Shown here: positions 52,586 to 60,186 of the stretch, one piece after another
How the letters are laid out: each line of letters starts with the position of its first letter
How positions within the stretch are numbered: position 1 is the stretch's first letter
Source of the DNA: Clostridiales bacterium
GTDB taxonomy: Bacteria > Bacillota > Clostridia > Saccharofermentanales > Saccharofermentanaceae
Reading direction: 5' to 3'
Length of the DNA stretch: 64,000 bases
Assembly (NCBI GenBank): GCA_017510605.1
Contig: JAFWMQ010000015.1
Location: forward strand, 124,001-188,000
The notes under the pieces: generated by a model
Databases searched by the model: none
What the model was told of the DNA's origin: nothing
What the model saw: only the letters and a program-made list of their open reading frames with translations
Translations under genes and position numbers: made by a program

Positions 52586-53911
52586 ATGGCATCCACGATT
52601 GAAAAGAAAGAACACTCCCAGGTAGTTATCAACCTTGAGGCTAGCAAGGAAGAGTGGAATGGAGCTCTGAAGAAGTCTTATAACAAGAACAAGAACCGTT
52701 TCCAGGTTCCCGGCTTCCGTAAGGGAAAGGTTCCGTACCAGCTTGTATGCCAGTACTATGGCGAAGGTGTTCTTTTCGAGGACGCTATTATGGAATTAGC
52801 TAACGAGCAGTATCCTGAAGCAGTTAAGGAGCATGACCTCAAGGTTGTTTCCAGACCTGAGATGGACGTACAGGATATCAACGATGAAGGCGTCAAGTAC
52901 TCAGTAACAGTCTATGTTAAGCCTGAATTCGAGCTTGGCCAGTATGAGGGCGTTGAAGTTCCTTTCAAGGATCAGGTAGTTACAGACGAGGACGTTGATG
53001 CCGAGATCGAGCGCATGAGAAAGAGAAATGCTTCACTCGAGGAAGTTGAAGACCGTCCCGCTGCTGAAGGCGACACAGTAACGATCGACTACGAAGGATT
53101 CAAGGACGGCGTTGCTTTCGAGGGCGGAAAGGGCGAAGGCTACAACCTTAAGCTCGGTTCCAAGTCATTCATCCCCGGCTTCGAGGATCAGGTAATCGGT
53201 CACTCTGTAGGCGAGAACTTTACGATCGAAGTTAAGTTCCCTGAGGATTATCACGCAGAAGACCTTAAGGGCGCTGACGCTACATTCAACGTAACTATTC
53301 ATGCTATCAAGACTGAGATCGTTCCTGATCTTGACGATGAGTTCGCAAAGGATGTTTCCGAGTTCGATACTCTTGATGAACTCAAGGCAGACGTAAGAGC
53401 TAAGCAGCAGGAGAGAGCAGACAAGGACAACAAGGCAGGCTTCGAGAACGAGACAGTCCGTGCCGTATGCGACAACTGCGAGATCGACATCCCTGATTCA
53501 ATGATCCAGAACGAAGTAGAGCAGATGGCTGACGATCAGGCAGCACGTATGTCCAACCAGGGCATCGCTCTTGATATGTATCTCCAGTATGTCGGCCAGA
53601 GCATGGACGACTTCAAGAAGTCTTTGGAGCCTATGGCAAGAGTAAGAGTTAAGTCTTCACTCGTAATCGAGAAGATCACTGAGAAGATCGATCCTGAAGT
53701 GTCTGATGAGGATTATGAGGAAGAACTCAAGACCATCGCTAATTCCTACAAGATGGACCTCGAGGAAGTCAAGAAGTCTATCGGCGACGATTCTGCTTTC
53801 ATCAAAGATTCCATCCGTGCAAGAAAGACTGTTGAGTATCTTGCATCCAAGGCAGTCAAGGTTGAGCCCAAGGAGCCTGAGGTAAAGGAAGAGGATAAGG
53901 CTGAAGAGTAA
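52586..53911 (+). CDS. tig: Trigger factor
   Basis: The ribosome-bound chaperone and prolyl isomerase. The 441-residue product has an N-terminal ribosome-binding domain with VPGFRKGKVPYQLV near residue 45 (the GFRxGKxP signature), an FKBP-type isomerase domain at about 150-245 (DTVTIDYEGFKDGVAFEGG, PGFEDQVIGHSVGE) and the C-terminal helical chaperone domain ending in an acidic tail rich in Lys and Glu. GGAGG lies before the ATG. In many Firmicutes tig is followed by clpP/clpX; here it is followed by a terminator and repeat array D. Confidence 0.97.
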   Translation: MASTIEKKEHSQVVINLEASKEEWNGALKKSYNKNKNRFQVPGFRKGKVPYQLVCQYYGEGVLFEDAIMELANEQYPEAVKEHDLKVVSRPEMDVQDINDEGVKYSVTVYVKPEFELGQYEGVEVPFKDQVVTDEDVDAEIERMRKRNASLEEVEDRPAAEGDTVTIDYEGFKDGVAFEGGKGEGYNLKLGSKSFIPGFEDQVIGHSVGENFTIEVKFPEDYHAEDLKGADATFNVTIHAIKTEIVPDLDDEFAKDVSEFDTLDELKADVRAKQQERADKDNKAGFENETVRAVCDNCEIDIPDSMIQNEVEQMADDQAARMSNQGIALDMYLQYVGQSMDDFKKSLEPMARVRVKSSLVIEKITEKIDPEVSDEDYEEELKTIANSYKMDLEEVKKSIGDDSAFIKDSIRARKTVEYLASKAVKVEPKEPEVKEEDKAEE

Positions 53912-53938
53912 GGGTTCCTGAAAAATCTGAATATTAAT

Positions 53939-53973
53939 ACCCCCGGGGCTGTTTAGCTTTGGGGGTGTTTTTT
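53939..53973 (+). terminator. Intrinsic terminator of tig
   Basis: ACCCCC (53939-53944) and GGGGGT (53961-53966) close a hairpin with further internal pairing, followed by GTTTTTT. Confidence 0.88.
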
Positions 53974-54011
53974 CTGTAGCGATTACTGTTGGCTGGTTAG
54001 ATGAAAATGTT

Positions 54012-54422
54012 GTCGGAAAAAATGGATTCCACGCTTTTTGACCACTATAAATAGTATGATGGTGTTGGTAATTAGGATTTCCCGGATTATTGACCACCTA
54101 AATCACAATGGTAGTGTCGGGATAATTGGATATCACACTTTCTTGACCACTTAAATCACTGCAATAGTGTCGTAAATCTTGAATATCACGTATTCTTGAC
54201 CACCAAAATTACGATCAAAGTGTCGGAAAACGATTAACTTGATCAATTTCCGACACCAAGTACATGTAAATTGCAACGAAAAGGTGTCGGAAAACGCTTT
54301 AGTTGACCGATTTCCGACACCAAACACCTTTAAATGTTCTCGTAAAAATGCCTTTACGTCAAAATCCCGACACTAGCCTATATAAATGGTGTCGGGATTT
54401 TTCGAAAATACAAAATACCGAC
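54012..54422 (+). repeat. Intergenic array D: tandem GTGTCGG repeats and dyads
   Basis: GTCGG-type copies start at 54012, 54064 (GTTGGT), 54116, 54169 (GTCGTA), 54222, 54286 and 54391. Spacings are 52, 52, 53, 53, 64 and 105 nt. In the first four units TTGACCAC starts 26 or 27 nt after GTCGG (54038, 54090, 54143, 54196); in the next units TCCGAC takes that place (54249, 54313), giving perfect arms of 10-11 bp such as GGTGTCGGAAA/TTTCCGACACC. An 11-bp inverted pair AATCCCGACAC/GTGTCGGGATT (54363-54399) also forms. The array fills the space between convergent tig and argJ; no gene is visible in it. Confidence 0.87.
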
Positions 54423-54476
54423 ACCACAGGAATCTTACAGATTGTTTTTCAAAGCTGGCTTGCCGCGCGAAAAGCC

Positions 54477-55730
54477 TTACGTCCTGTAGCTTCCGTTGAT
54501 CTTTACGTAATCATACGAGAAGTCGCAGGTGAACATCCTGTCGTAGGCGTCGCCTTCGTAAAGGGTGATGTCTACCTTGATGTCGTGTTCGGCGAGAAGT
54601 CTGGAAGCCTCTTCCTCATCAAAAGCAACAGCTGCGCCGTCCTTGTACATGAGGAGCCCGGAGAGCCTAATGTCGACCTTCTCGGGATCGAAAGATGCGC
54701 CGGAATAGCCGACTGCTGTAAGGATACGGCCGATGTTGGCATCTTCGCCGAAGAAGGCAGTCTTGCAGAGAGGGGATCTTGCGACCGATGTGACTATGAG
54801 CTTGGCATCCTTCTCGTTAGCGGCGCCGTGGACTTCAATCTCGACGAACTTAGTGGCGCCTTCGCCGTCGGAGGCAAGCATTTTAGCGATGTCTTCGGAA
54901 AGGCCGCAGAGAGCTTCTTCAACAATGGTGTAATCCTCAGTGCCTTCGGTGATCTCAACACCAGAAGCACCGTTTGCGAGCACGATTACCATATCACAGA
55001 CGGATGTGTCGCCGTCAACGCTGACCCTGTTGAATGTATATTTTACTGCCTTCTGGAGCATCTTCTTTAGTGACGCGGAGGCAATGCCGCAATCGGTCGT
55101 GAAAACGCAGATCATGGTTGCGAGGTTGGGATGGATCATTCCGGAGCCCTTTGCCATGCCTGAGATCGTGACGGTCTTACCGTCGGTGAGTTCGATCTGC
55201 GCGGATACTTCCTTCGGAACCGTATCGGTGGTCATCATGGCGTATTCAGCGTTGTGCGCTGCTTCTTCTGAAGAAGAGAGACTTTCTACCAGAGAGGGAA
55301 TAACGCCTGTGATCTTATCAAGTGGAAGCCTTGTACCGATGACGCCGGTGGAAGCAGTTAAGATCTCCGAAGCGTCGCAACCGAGGAGTGAAGATGCGCA
55401 TTCAGCGACTTTGCACGCATCTTCGACCCCGACAGAACCTACTCCTGCATTGGCGACTTTGCTGTTGACGATGATGCCGCGAGCTTTGCCCTTATTCTCG
55501 ATGATGTCGATGGATCTGACGAGCGAATGGCCTTTTACGAGGTTGGATGTATAAACGCCTGCAACATTGCAAAGCGTGTCGGAATAGACCATGCCCACAT
55601 CCAGATATGAGGACTTGGGGTCGTTCTCGTTGATGTTTGCCGGATCAGCACATTTCATGCCGGCCGAAACACCGTTTGCCTTAAAGCCCTTGGGCATTGT
55701 AATGTAAGATACAGACAATTCTTCTTCCAT
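54477..55730 (-). CDS. argJ: Glutamate N-acetyltransferase/amino-acid acetyltransferase
   Basis: ArgJ recycles the acetyl group from N-acetylornithine to glutamate in arginine synthesis; some versions also use acetyl-CoA. The 417-residue precursor starts at the ATG complementary to 55728-55730, 6 nt after GAGG. It contains GFKANGVSAGMK near the start, VCDMVIVLANG near 260, and the autocleavage site HPNLATMI, where the Thr becomes the nucleophile and new N-terminus of the beta chain (about residue 196). The other arginine genes are not here. Confidence 0.95.
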   Translation of the reverse strand: MEEELSVSYITMPKGFKANGVSAGMKCADPANINENDPKSSYLDVGMVYSDTLCNVAGVYTSNLVKGHSLVRSIDIIENKGKARGIIVNSKVANAGVGSVGVEDACKVAECASSLLGCDASEILTASTGVIGTRLPLDKITGVIPSLVESLSSSEEAAHNAEYAMMTTDTVPKEVSAQIELTDGKTVTISGMAKGSGMIHPNLATMICVFTTDCGIASASLKKMLQKAVKYTFNRVSVDGDTSVCDMVIVLANGASGVEITEGTEDYTIVEEALCGLSEDIAKMLASDGEGATKFVEIEVHGAANEKDAKLIVTSVARSPLCKTAFFGEDANIGRILTAVGYSGASFDPEKVDIRLSGLLMYKDGAAVAFDEEEASRLLAEHDIKVDITLYEGDAYDRMFTCDFSYDYVKINGSYRT

Positions 55731-55782
55731 AATCAACCTCACGAAAATGAATATTTATTCAAAATTATGTATAATTCCGCAA

Positions 55783-55811
55783 ATAATACACTTGCATGAT
55801 CGTCAAGTCAA
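55783..55811 (-). promoter_or_regulatory. Promoter of argJ (minus strand)
   Basis: Read on the minus strand, TTGACT (55811-55806), a 17-nt spacer and TATTAT (55788-55783), about 50 nt before argJ. Confidence 0.65.
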
Positions 55812-55900
55812 CACATAGTGACTAATTTTCGATCACATATAATATTACATATATGTGCGTGCATGCAATAAAACACTCTTAATAATGGTGTCGATTACGC

Positions 55901-55929
55901 TTGACTTGAAAACCCCTTACCATTATAAT
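55901..55929 (+). promoter_or_regulatory. Promoter of the tRNA His-Gln-Lys cluster
   Basis: TTGACT (55901-55906), a 17-nt spacer and TATAAT (55924-55929), 22 nt before tRNA-His. Confidence 0.75.
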
Positions 55930-55950
55930 TTCAAGGCAATTGGCTGAAAT

Positions 55951-56028
55951 GGTGGGATTAGTTCAGTTGGTTAGAGCGCTAGTTTGTGGCACTAGATATC
56001 ATGGGTTCGAATCCCATATCCCACCCCA
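55951..56028 (+). tRNA. tRNA-His (anticodon GTG)
   Basis: Acceptor arms GTGGGAT and ATCCCAC with the extra 5' G (55951) typical of tRNA-His opposite discriminator C. Anticodon arm CTAGT/ACTAG encloses TTGTGGC. CCA is encoded. Confidence 0.96.
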
Positions 56029-56049
56029 AATTTTTTTGCCTCTTTATAC

Positions 56050-56124
56050 TGGGGTGTAGCCAAGGGGTAAGGCACGGGTCTTTGACTCCCGCATTCGTAG
56101 GTTCAAATCCTGCCACCCCAGCCA
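56050..56124 (+). tRNA. tRNA-Gln (anticodon TTG)
   Basis: Acceptor arms TGGGGTG and CACCCCA; the anticodon loop CTTTGAC gives TTG. T loop GGTTCAAATCC. Discriminator G and an encoded CCA. Confidence 0.95.
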
Positions 56125-56127
56125 TAT

Positions 56128-56203
56128 GGTTCACTAGCTCAGCCGGTAGAGCACTTGACTTTTAATCAAGGGGTCTGGAGTTCGAACCTCCAGTGAGCCA
56201 CCA
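56128..56203 (+). tRNA. tRNA-Lys (anticodon TTT)
   Basis: Acceptor arms GGTTCAC and GTGAGCC (one G-U pair); anticodon arm CTTGA/TCAAG encloses CTTTTAA. CCA is encoded. Only 3 nt separate it from tRNA-Gln. Confidence 0.96.
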
Positions 56204-56218
56204 AGGCGAAAATAAATA

Positions 56219-56280
56219 ATCCCTCGTACTTCAGACAGTAATTTGCTTCGCAAATTAACTCGTACGAGGGATATTTTATT
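56219..56280 (+). terminator. Terminator of the tRNA cluster
   Basis: ATCCCTCGTAC (56219-56229) pairs with GTACGAGGGAT (56262-56272); an inner AATTTG/CAAATT hairpin sits in the loop. ATTTTATT follows. Confidence 0.85.
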
Positions 56281-56575
56281 TTCTTGGCGGATGCAGAATT
56301 AACTCGAGCAAAGGAATACTTATTTGGATCTTCGGAAAAGATGCGGGACATCATTTTTCACGCGTTTGATGGAAATTTGAGGGCAAAAATGAGGGTGCAC
56401 CCTCAAAATTCCCCGCGAATACAACGTATATGTCCTACGTTTTTTTGAAGAGCCATATTTACTTTCCGGCGGGGGGAGACAAATTACAAACACGTTACAT
56501 TTTGCGTTCTGCCCGAAATTTGCTTGATTATGCGGTTATTCACAAAGTATTGAATGATAAAATAAGATATTAAAT
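56281..56575. other. Gene-poor stretch with a perfect 16-bp palindrome
   Basis: Between the tRNA terminator and the NlpC/P60 gene no convincing gene is seen. The stretch holds a perfect 16-bp palindrome TGAGGGTGCACCCTCA at 56390-56405 and a plus-strand open frame (56242-56448) that runs through the terminator hairpin and has no ribosome site. The frame reads like protein in part (DAELTRAKEYLFGSSEKMRD), so a decayed gene end is possible. A G-rich CGGCGGGGGGAGAC run lies near 56468. Confidence 0.5.
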
Positions 56576-56599
56576 GTGCGCAGGCGGCAGGGCCTGCAC

Positions 56600-57997
56600 A
56601 TGAGGAAAAGAAGCGCAGAGGCGTGCCGGGAAAGGACTATTGCAGATTTGAATTATAGAGTTATCAACATTATATCCGGTGTTGTAGCTGCCGTAATCGT
56701 AGTGGGCAGTGTATGCGCATATAATTGCGGATCTGTAGAGGAGATCAATCTTCAGAGCCCGGCTTTGCTTGGATCTGAGGCTGTTTCTTTCGAGGACCTT
56801 TTCTATGGAAAAGACCTTCAGGCTGAAGAGACTGCGTCTATTCCTGTGAGCATGGGGAATTTCGATATTAAGGACTATACGATCATTGCGGTATCGTCAT
56901 ATTCCGATATTTCTTCCGAATTCGGTACGGATCCGAGCGATCCTATAACTTATGACGGAAATACTTATTGGATCCAGAGCGATGCCATTCTTATTTCGGC
57001 GAAAACACAAAAGAGTGACGACGATCAGGACGATGATGACGACGATACCAATAATGATTTAGTTACCCAGTTGAAAATCGGCGACTCGGTTACCAGGATC
57101 TCATATACAAGAGAATGGTCAATGGTTAAGCTTGCAAACGGCAGGCAGGGATATCTGCTGAGTTCCCATCTGTCGCCTGACAAGGTCGAACCGGAGGTTA
57201 CGGCTACGCCTACGGAAGCTCCGACTATCGTGTCTGACGATACATCATCAAGCGATAACTCCAGCAGTTCAAGCAATAACAATGATGATTATAACTACGA
57301 CTACGATGATGATAATGGTGACGATGACGGTGGTTATGAGGAGCCCAATGTTGAACCTGAGCCTACAGCTGCTCCGGCTAACGATTATGTAGAGACTGAA
57401 TGCGATTTCTATGTTTATGCAACCACTTCGCTTAACACAAGAAGCGGCCCCGGTATTTCTTATACATTACTTTCGACCTTAGCTACCGGCACGGAGATTC
57501 ACGTTGTAGCTGAAACTGATAACGGCTGGTATAAGACATCTGACGGTTATTATGTCAAGGCAAGTTATACTTCAGATACTAAGCCCGAGCCTACGCCTGT
57601 TCCGACTTATGAGAGTTATAGCTACGGTAATGAGGATTGGAGCGATTTCGCTTCGTACATAAGAAGCTTCATTGGTTGCAGATATGTTTACGGCGGATCT
57701 ACGCCTGACGGATTCGATTGTTCCGGATTTGTAATGTACTGCTACCAGACTTATTACAACATTAGCCTGCCGCATGGTGCTACAAGCCAGTCAAAGAAGG
57801 GCTATGAGGTCAGCATTGACGAGATGCAGGTTGGCGACATTATCTGTTTCGATAAGAACGGCGACGGCACGATGGAGCACTCAGCGCTCTATGTCGGCAA
57901 CGGCAAATACGTTCATGCCCAGTCCACTGCGACCGGTGTTGTCGAATCCAGCCTGTCAAATGCGTCAGGTATCGCCACTATCAGAAGAGTGCTTTAA
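56600..57997 (+). CDS. Membrane-anchored SH3/NlpC-P60 peptidoglycan hydrolase
   Basis: A cell-wall endopeptidase of about 465 residues, cutting muropeptide stems. An N-terminal membrane helix (VINIISGVVAAVIVVGSVCA) is followed by a first bacterial SH3-like region (about 125-190), a Ser/Asn/Asp-rich linker, a second SH3b domain (about 265-325, with LNTRSGPGISYTLLSTLATG), and the NlpC/P60 domain (about 345-465). Catalytic Cys is in PDGFDCSGFVMYC and His in MEHSALYVGNGKYVHA. The start is uncertain: ATG 56600 follows a weak AGGG; a GTG at 56576 is in frame. Its 3' end faces the M20 gene. Confidence 0.9.
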   Translation: MRKRSAEACRERTIADLNYRVINIISGVVAAVIVVGSVCAYNCGSVEEINLQSPALLGSEAVSFEDLFYGKDLQAEETASIPVSMGNFDIKDYTIIAVSSYSDISSEFGTDPSDPITYDGNTYWIQSDAILISAKTQKSDDDQDDDDDDTNNDLVTQLKIGDSVTRISYTREWSMVKLANGRQGYLLSSHLSPDKVEPEVTATPTEAPTIVSDDTSSSDNSSSSSNNNDDYNYDYDDDNGDDDGGYEEPNVEPEPTAAPANDYVETECDFYVYATTSLNTRSGPGISYTLLSTLATGTEIHVVAETDNGWYKTSDGYYVKASYTSDTKPEPTPVPTYESYSYGNEDWSDFASYIRSFIGCRYVYGGSTPDGFDCSGFVMYCYQTYYNISLPHGATSQSKKGYEVSIDEMQVGDIICFDKNGDGTMEHSALYVGNGKYVHAQSTATGVVESSLSNASGIATIRRVL

Positions 57998-58003
57998 AGG
58001 TAT

Positions 58004-59323
58004 TCACTGCTCTGAAAGACCTTTGATCGTCTCCATCATCACTTTTATATCGATAGCAAAGTCGTTAACCGCGCGGGATTCGTTGGCCTGGTGGCATTGG
58101 TCTTCCTGCCAGGGTGTCTGGATACCGAAAGCGATCGTATTTGGCATGTGTCGCGCGTAGGTTCCGCCACCGATGGCAATAGGCTCGGTATATTCAGATA
58201 AATATTCGGCCTTAAAGCCGCTGTAGGACGGCATATTCTCTTTCCAGATGTCGGTAAGAAGCGAGATCTGGGGCAGGGACTTTGATTTGTAAAGAGGATC
58301 CATCTTGTTTATAACCTCGACGGTCAGACCGTATGGAGCCGAAATTCTGGCAAGGTTCGAAACAATATCTGACATCGAATAGCTTACGGGGCACCTGATA
58401 TCGATAACAAGGGATTCACCGTCAGCATCACAGGACAGGACAGACGGATTTGCAGTGACGCTGCCGGATTCGTCTGTAATCGAACAACCTGTGTAGTAAG
58501 AAGCATCCTTAAATGCAATCTCTTTACTGATGAAACTTAAGAGGGGAGAGGATGAGTAATCGACGGAATTATCATCGAGGATCTTTATCATCTCAAATAT
58601 AGCATTTACACCAAGAGATGGCTTGGAGGCGTGTGCCATTTTGCCCTTTGCGGAGTATTCGTTGCCGTCAATCAGACATGAGCACGATGAGGGAACCATG
58701 TTTGCGGCTGAACCGCCTTTGGCAAGGATCACGGATGAATCTTCGGACAGGACTTTCACTTGAAGGATGCCTTTTTCCGCATAGATTACGGGGAACTCGC
58801 CGTCAGGGGTGATCGCAAATGAAGGAATCTCGCCTTTAGCGGCGTAGGTCTCTACGCAGGAGCAGGTGCGTTCCTCGTCGGTGCCGAGTATCAGACGGAT
58901 CCTCTTATTAAATTGATAACCTTCTGATATCAGTCTTTTCATTGCGAAATATGCTGCGCAGGCAGGACCTTTGTCGTCAACGATGCCGCGGCCGTATAGC
59001 ATGCCGTCTTTTATAGTCAGTGTGAACGGGTCAGTCTCCCAGCCTTCGCCTGAAGGAACAACGTCCAGATGGCATACAATACCTATGAGTTCGGATTTTT
59101 TTGGACCGTATTCGCACCAGCCGACGCGGTTATCGATGATGCCCGTCCTCATGCCGGAAGCAGAGGCGTTATCAAGGACGAACTTCAATGCTTCAAAGGG
59201 TTTTGCGCCGTAGGGGAGAGTGCCGTAATCAGAAGCTTCAACAGGTGATGAACCTGTGCTCTCGATAGATATAAGTTTTGTCAGGAATGCGAATTCTTCT
59301 TGTGAAAGTAAAGTAGTTTCCAT
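58004..59323 (-). CDS. M20 family metallopeptidase, PepV-like dipeptidase
   Basis: A 439-residue zinc peptidase, starting 7 nt after GGAG. It has the first metal motif [20 protein letters not shown] near residue 83, [20 protein letters not shown] near 113, the catalytic Glu region [10 protein letters not shown] near 148, and a C-terminal metal His in [14 protein letters not shown] near 400. Members of this group split dipeptides or beta-Ala dipeptides inside the cell. It converges on the NlpC/P60 gene with 6 nt between stops and is divergent from the sugar transferase. Confidence 0.88.
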   Translation of the reverse strand: METTLLSQEEFAFLTKLISIESTGSSPVEASDYGTLPYGAKPFEALKFVLDNASASGMRTGIIDNRVGWCEYGPKKSELIGIVCHLDVVPSGEGWETDPFTLTIKDGMLYGRGIVDDKGPACAAYFAMKRLISEGYQFNKRIRLILGTDEERTCSCVETYAAKGEIPSFAITPDGEFPVIYAEKGILQVKVLSEDSSVILAKGGSAANMVPSSCSCLIDGNEYSAKGKMAHASKPSLGVNAIFEMIKILDDNSVDYSSSPLLSFISKEIAFKDASYYTGCSITDESGSVTANPSVLSCDADGESLVIDIRCPVSYSMSDIVSNLARISAPYGLTVEVINKMDPLYKSKSLPQISLLTDIWKENMPSYSGFKAEYLSEYTEPIAIGGGTYARHMPNTIAFGIQTPWQEDQCHQANESRAVNDFAIDIKVMMETIKGLSEQ

Positions 59324-59372
59324 CTTTAATCTCCAAACGTTTTATTTGTTCGAATGATAGCACAAAGTTGGT

Positions 59373-59401
59373 TTGTATAAAAAAGTCAATAAGTCTATAA
59401 T
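59373..59401 (+). promoter_or_regulatory. Promoter of the sugar-transferase gene
   Basis: TTGTAT (59373-59378), a 17-nt spacer and TATAAT (59396-59401). It argues against the in-frame TTG at 59373 as a start codon. Confidence 0.6.
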
Positions 59402-59420
59402 CTGTGATATGCAGGACAAA

Positions 59421-60134
59421 ATGAAGCAGTTAAATCCGAGAAGATGGTATATCCTTCCCAAATGGGAGGCGCTCCCGGATATGCTTCGTACAGATGCGAT
59501 CAGGCCTTATTACGATGCGTTGAGCAGGCATAAGGCCGGGCTGTTCTTCAAGCGGCTTCTCGATATTTTCGCCGCACTTGACCTTATCATCCTGCTCGGG
59601 ATCCCTATGCTGATAATCGCCATCATGATCAAGTGCGACTCCAAAGGTCCCGTGTTCTTCAGACAGGAAAGAGTGACGGCATATGGCGCAAAGTTCAGGA
59701 TCCATAAGTTCAGGACGATGGTCAACAATGCCGATAAGATTGGCACGAGCGTTACTGTGGATAACGATTCAAGGATCACGAAAGTAGGTTCAAAGCTTCG
59801 TGATCACAGGCTTGACGAGTTCCCGCAGCTTTTCGACGTCTTGGCAGGTAATATGAGCTTTGTAGGAACGAGACCCGAAGTAGTTAAGTACGTCGACAGA
59901 TATACCGACGAGATGAATGCAACATTGCTAATGCCCGCGGGAATCACGTCGATCGCGAGCATTGAGTATAAGGATGAGGCCGAGCTTCTCGAGAAAGCCG
60001 AAGATGCTGATCTGGTTTATATCAACGATATCCTGCCCGCGAAAATGGAATACAATCTCAAGTCCGTTAAGGAATTCGGGTTCTTCAAGGATATCGGAGT
60101 GCTGTTTAAGACAGTGGGTGCGGTGCTGAAGTAG
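59421..60134 (+). CDS. Bacterial sugar transferase (initiating glycosyl-1-phosphate transferase)
   Basis: A polyprenyl-phosphate sugar-phosphate transferase that starts exopolysaccharide or glycan synthesis on undecaprenyl phosphate. The start is placed at ATG 59421, just after AGGAC; ATG 59409 is an alternative. The 237-residue product has a re-entrant hydrophobic helix (LIILLGIPMLIIAIMI near 55), then GPVFFRQERVTAYGAKFRIH near 76 and KFRTM near 97, and the catalytic-site region RLDEFPQLFDVLAGNMSFVG near 130. No other glycan genes are next to it. Confidence 0.88.
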   Translation: MKQLNPRRWYILPKWEALPDMLRTDAIRPYYDALSRHKAGLFFKRLLDIFAALDLIILLGIPMLIIAIMIKCDSKGPVFFRQERVTAYGAKFRIHKFRTMVNNADKIGTSVTVDNDSRITKVGSKLRDHRLDEFPQLFDVLAGNMSFVGTRPEVVKYVDRYTDEMNATLLMPAGITSIASIEYKDEAELLEKAEDADLVYINDILPAKMEYNLKSVKEFGFFKDIGVLFKTVGAVLK

Positions 60135-60186
60135 TTTGCAGGACTGATAAGATAATTTTATAAACTGTTCACCGGTTCATAATTTT

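Noticed and set aside
54303..55070. Long plus-strand frame antisense to argJ
   Set aside because: The minus strand encodes an intact ArgJ with all motifs and its own promoter and ribosome site; the plus frame is a shadow that starts inside array D.
56166..56354. Minus-strand open frame ending AHWRFELQTP across tRNA-Lys
   Set aside because: The tail is the usual artefact of translating the antisense of a tRNA gene, and the frame runs through a terminator hairpin.
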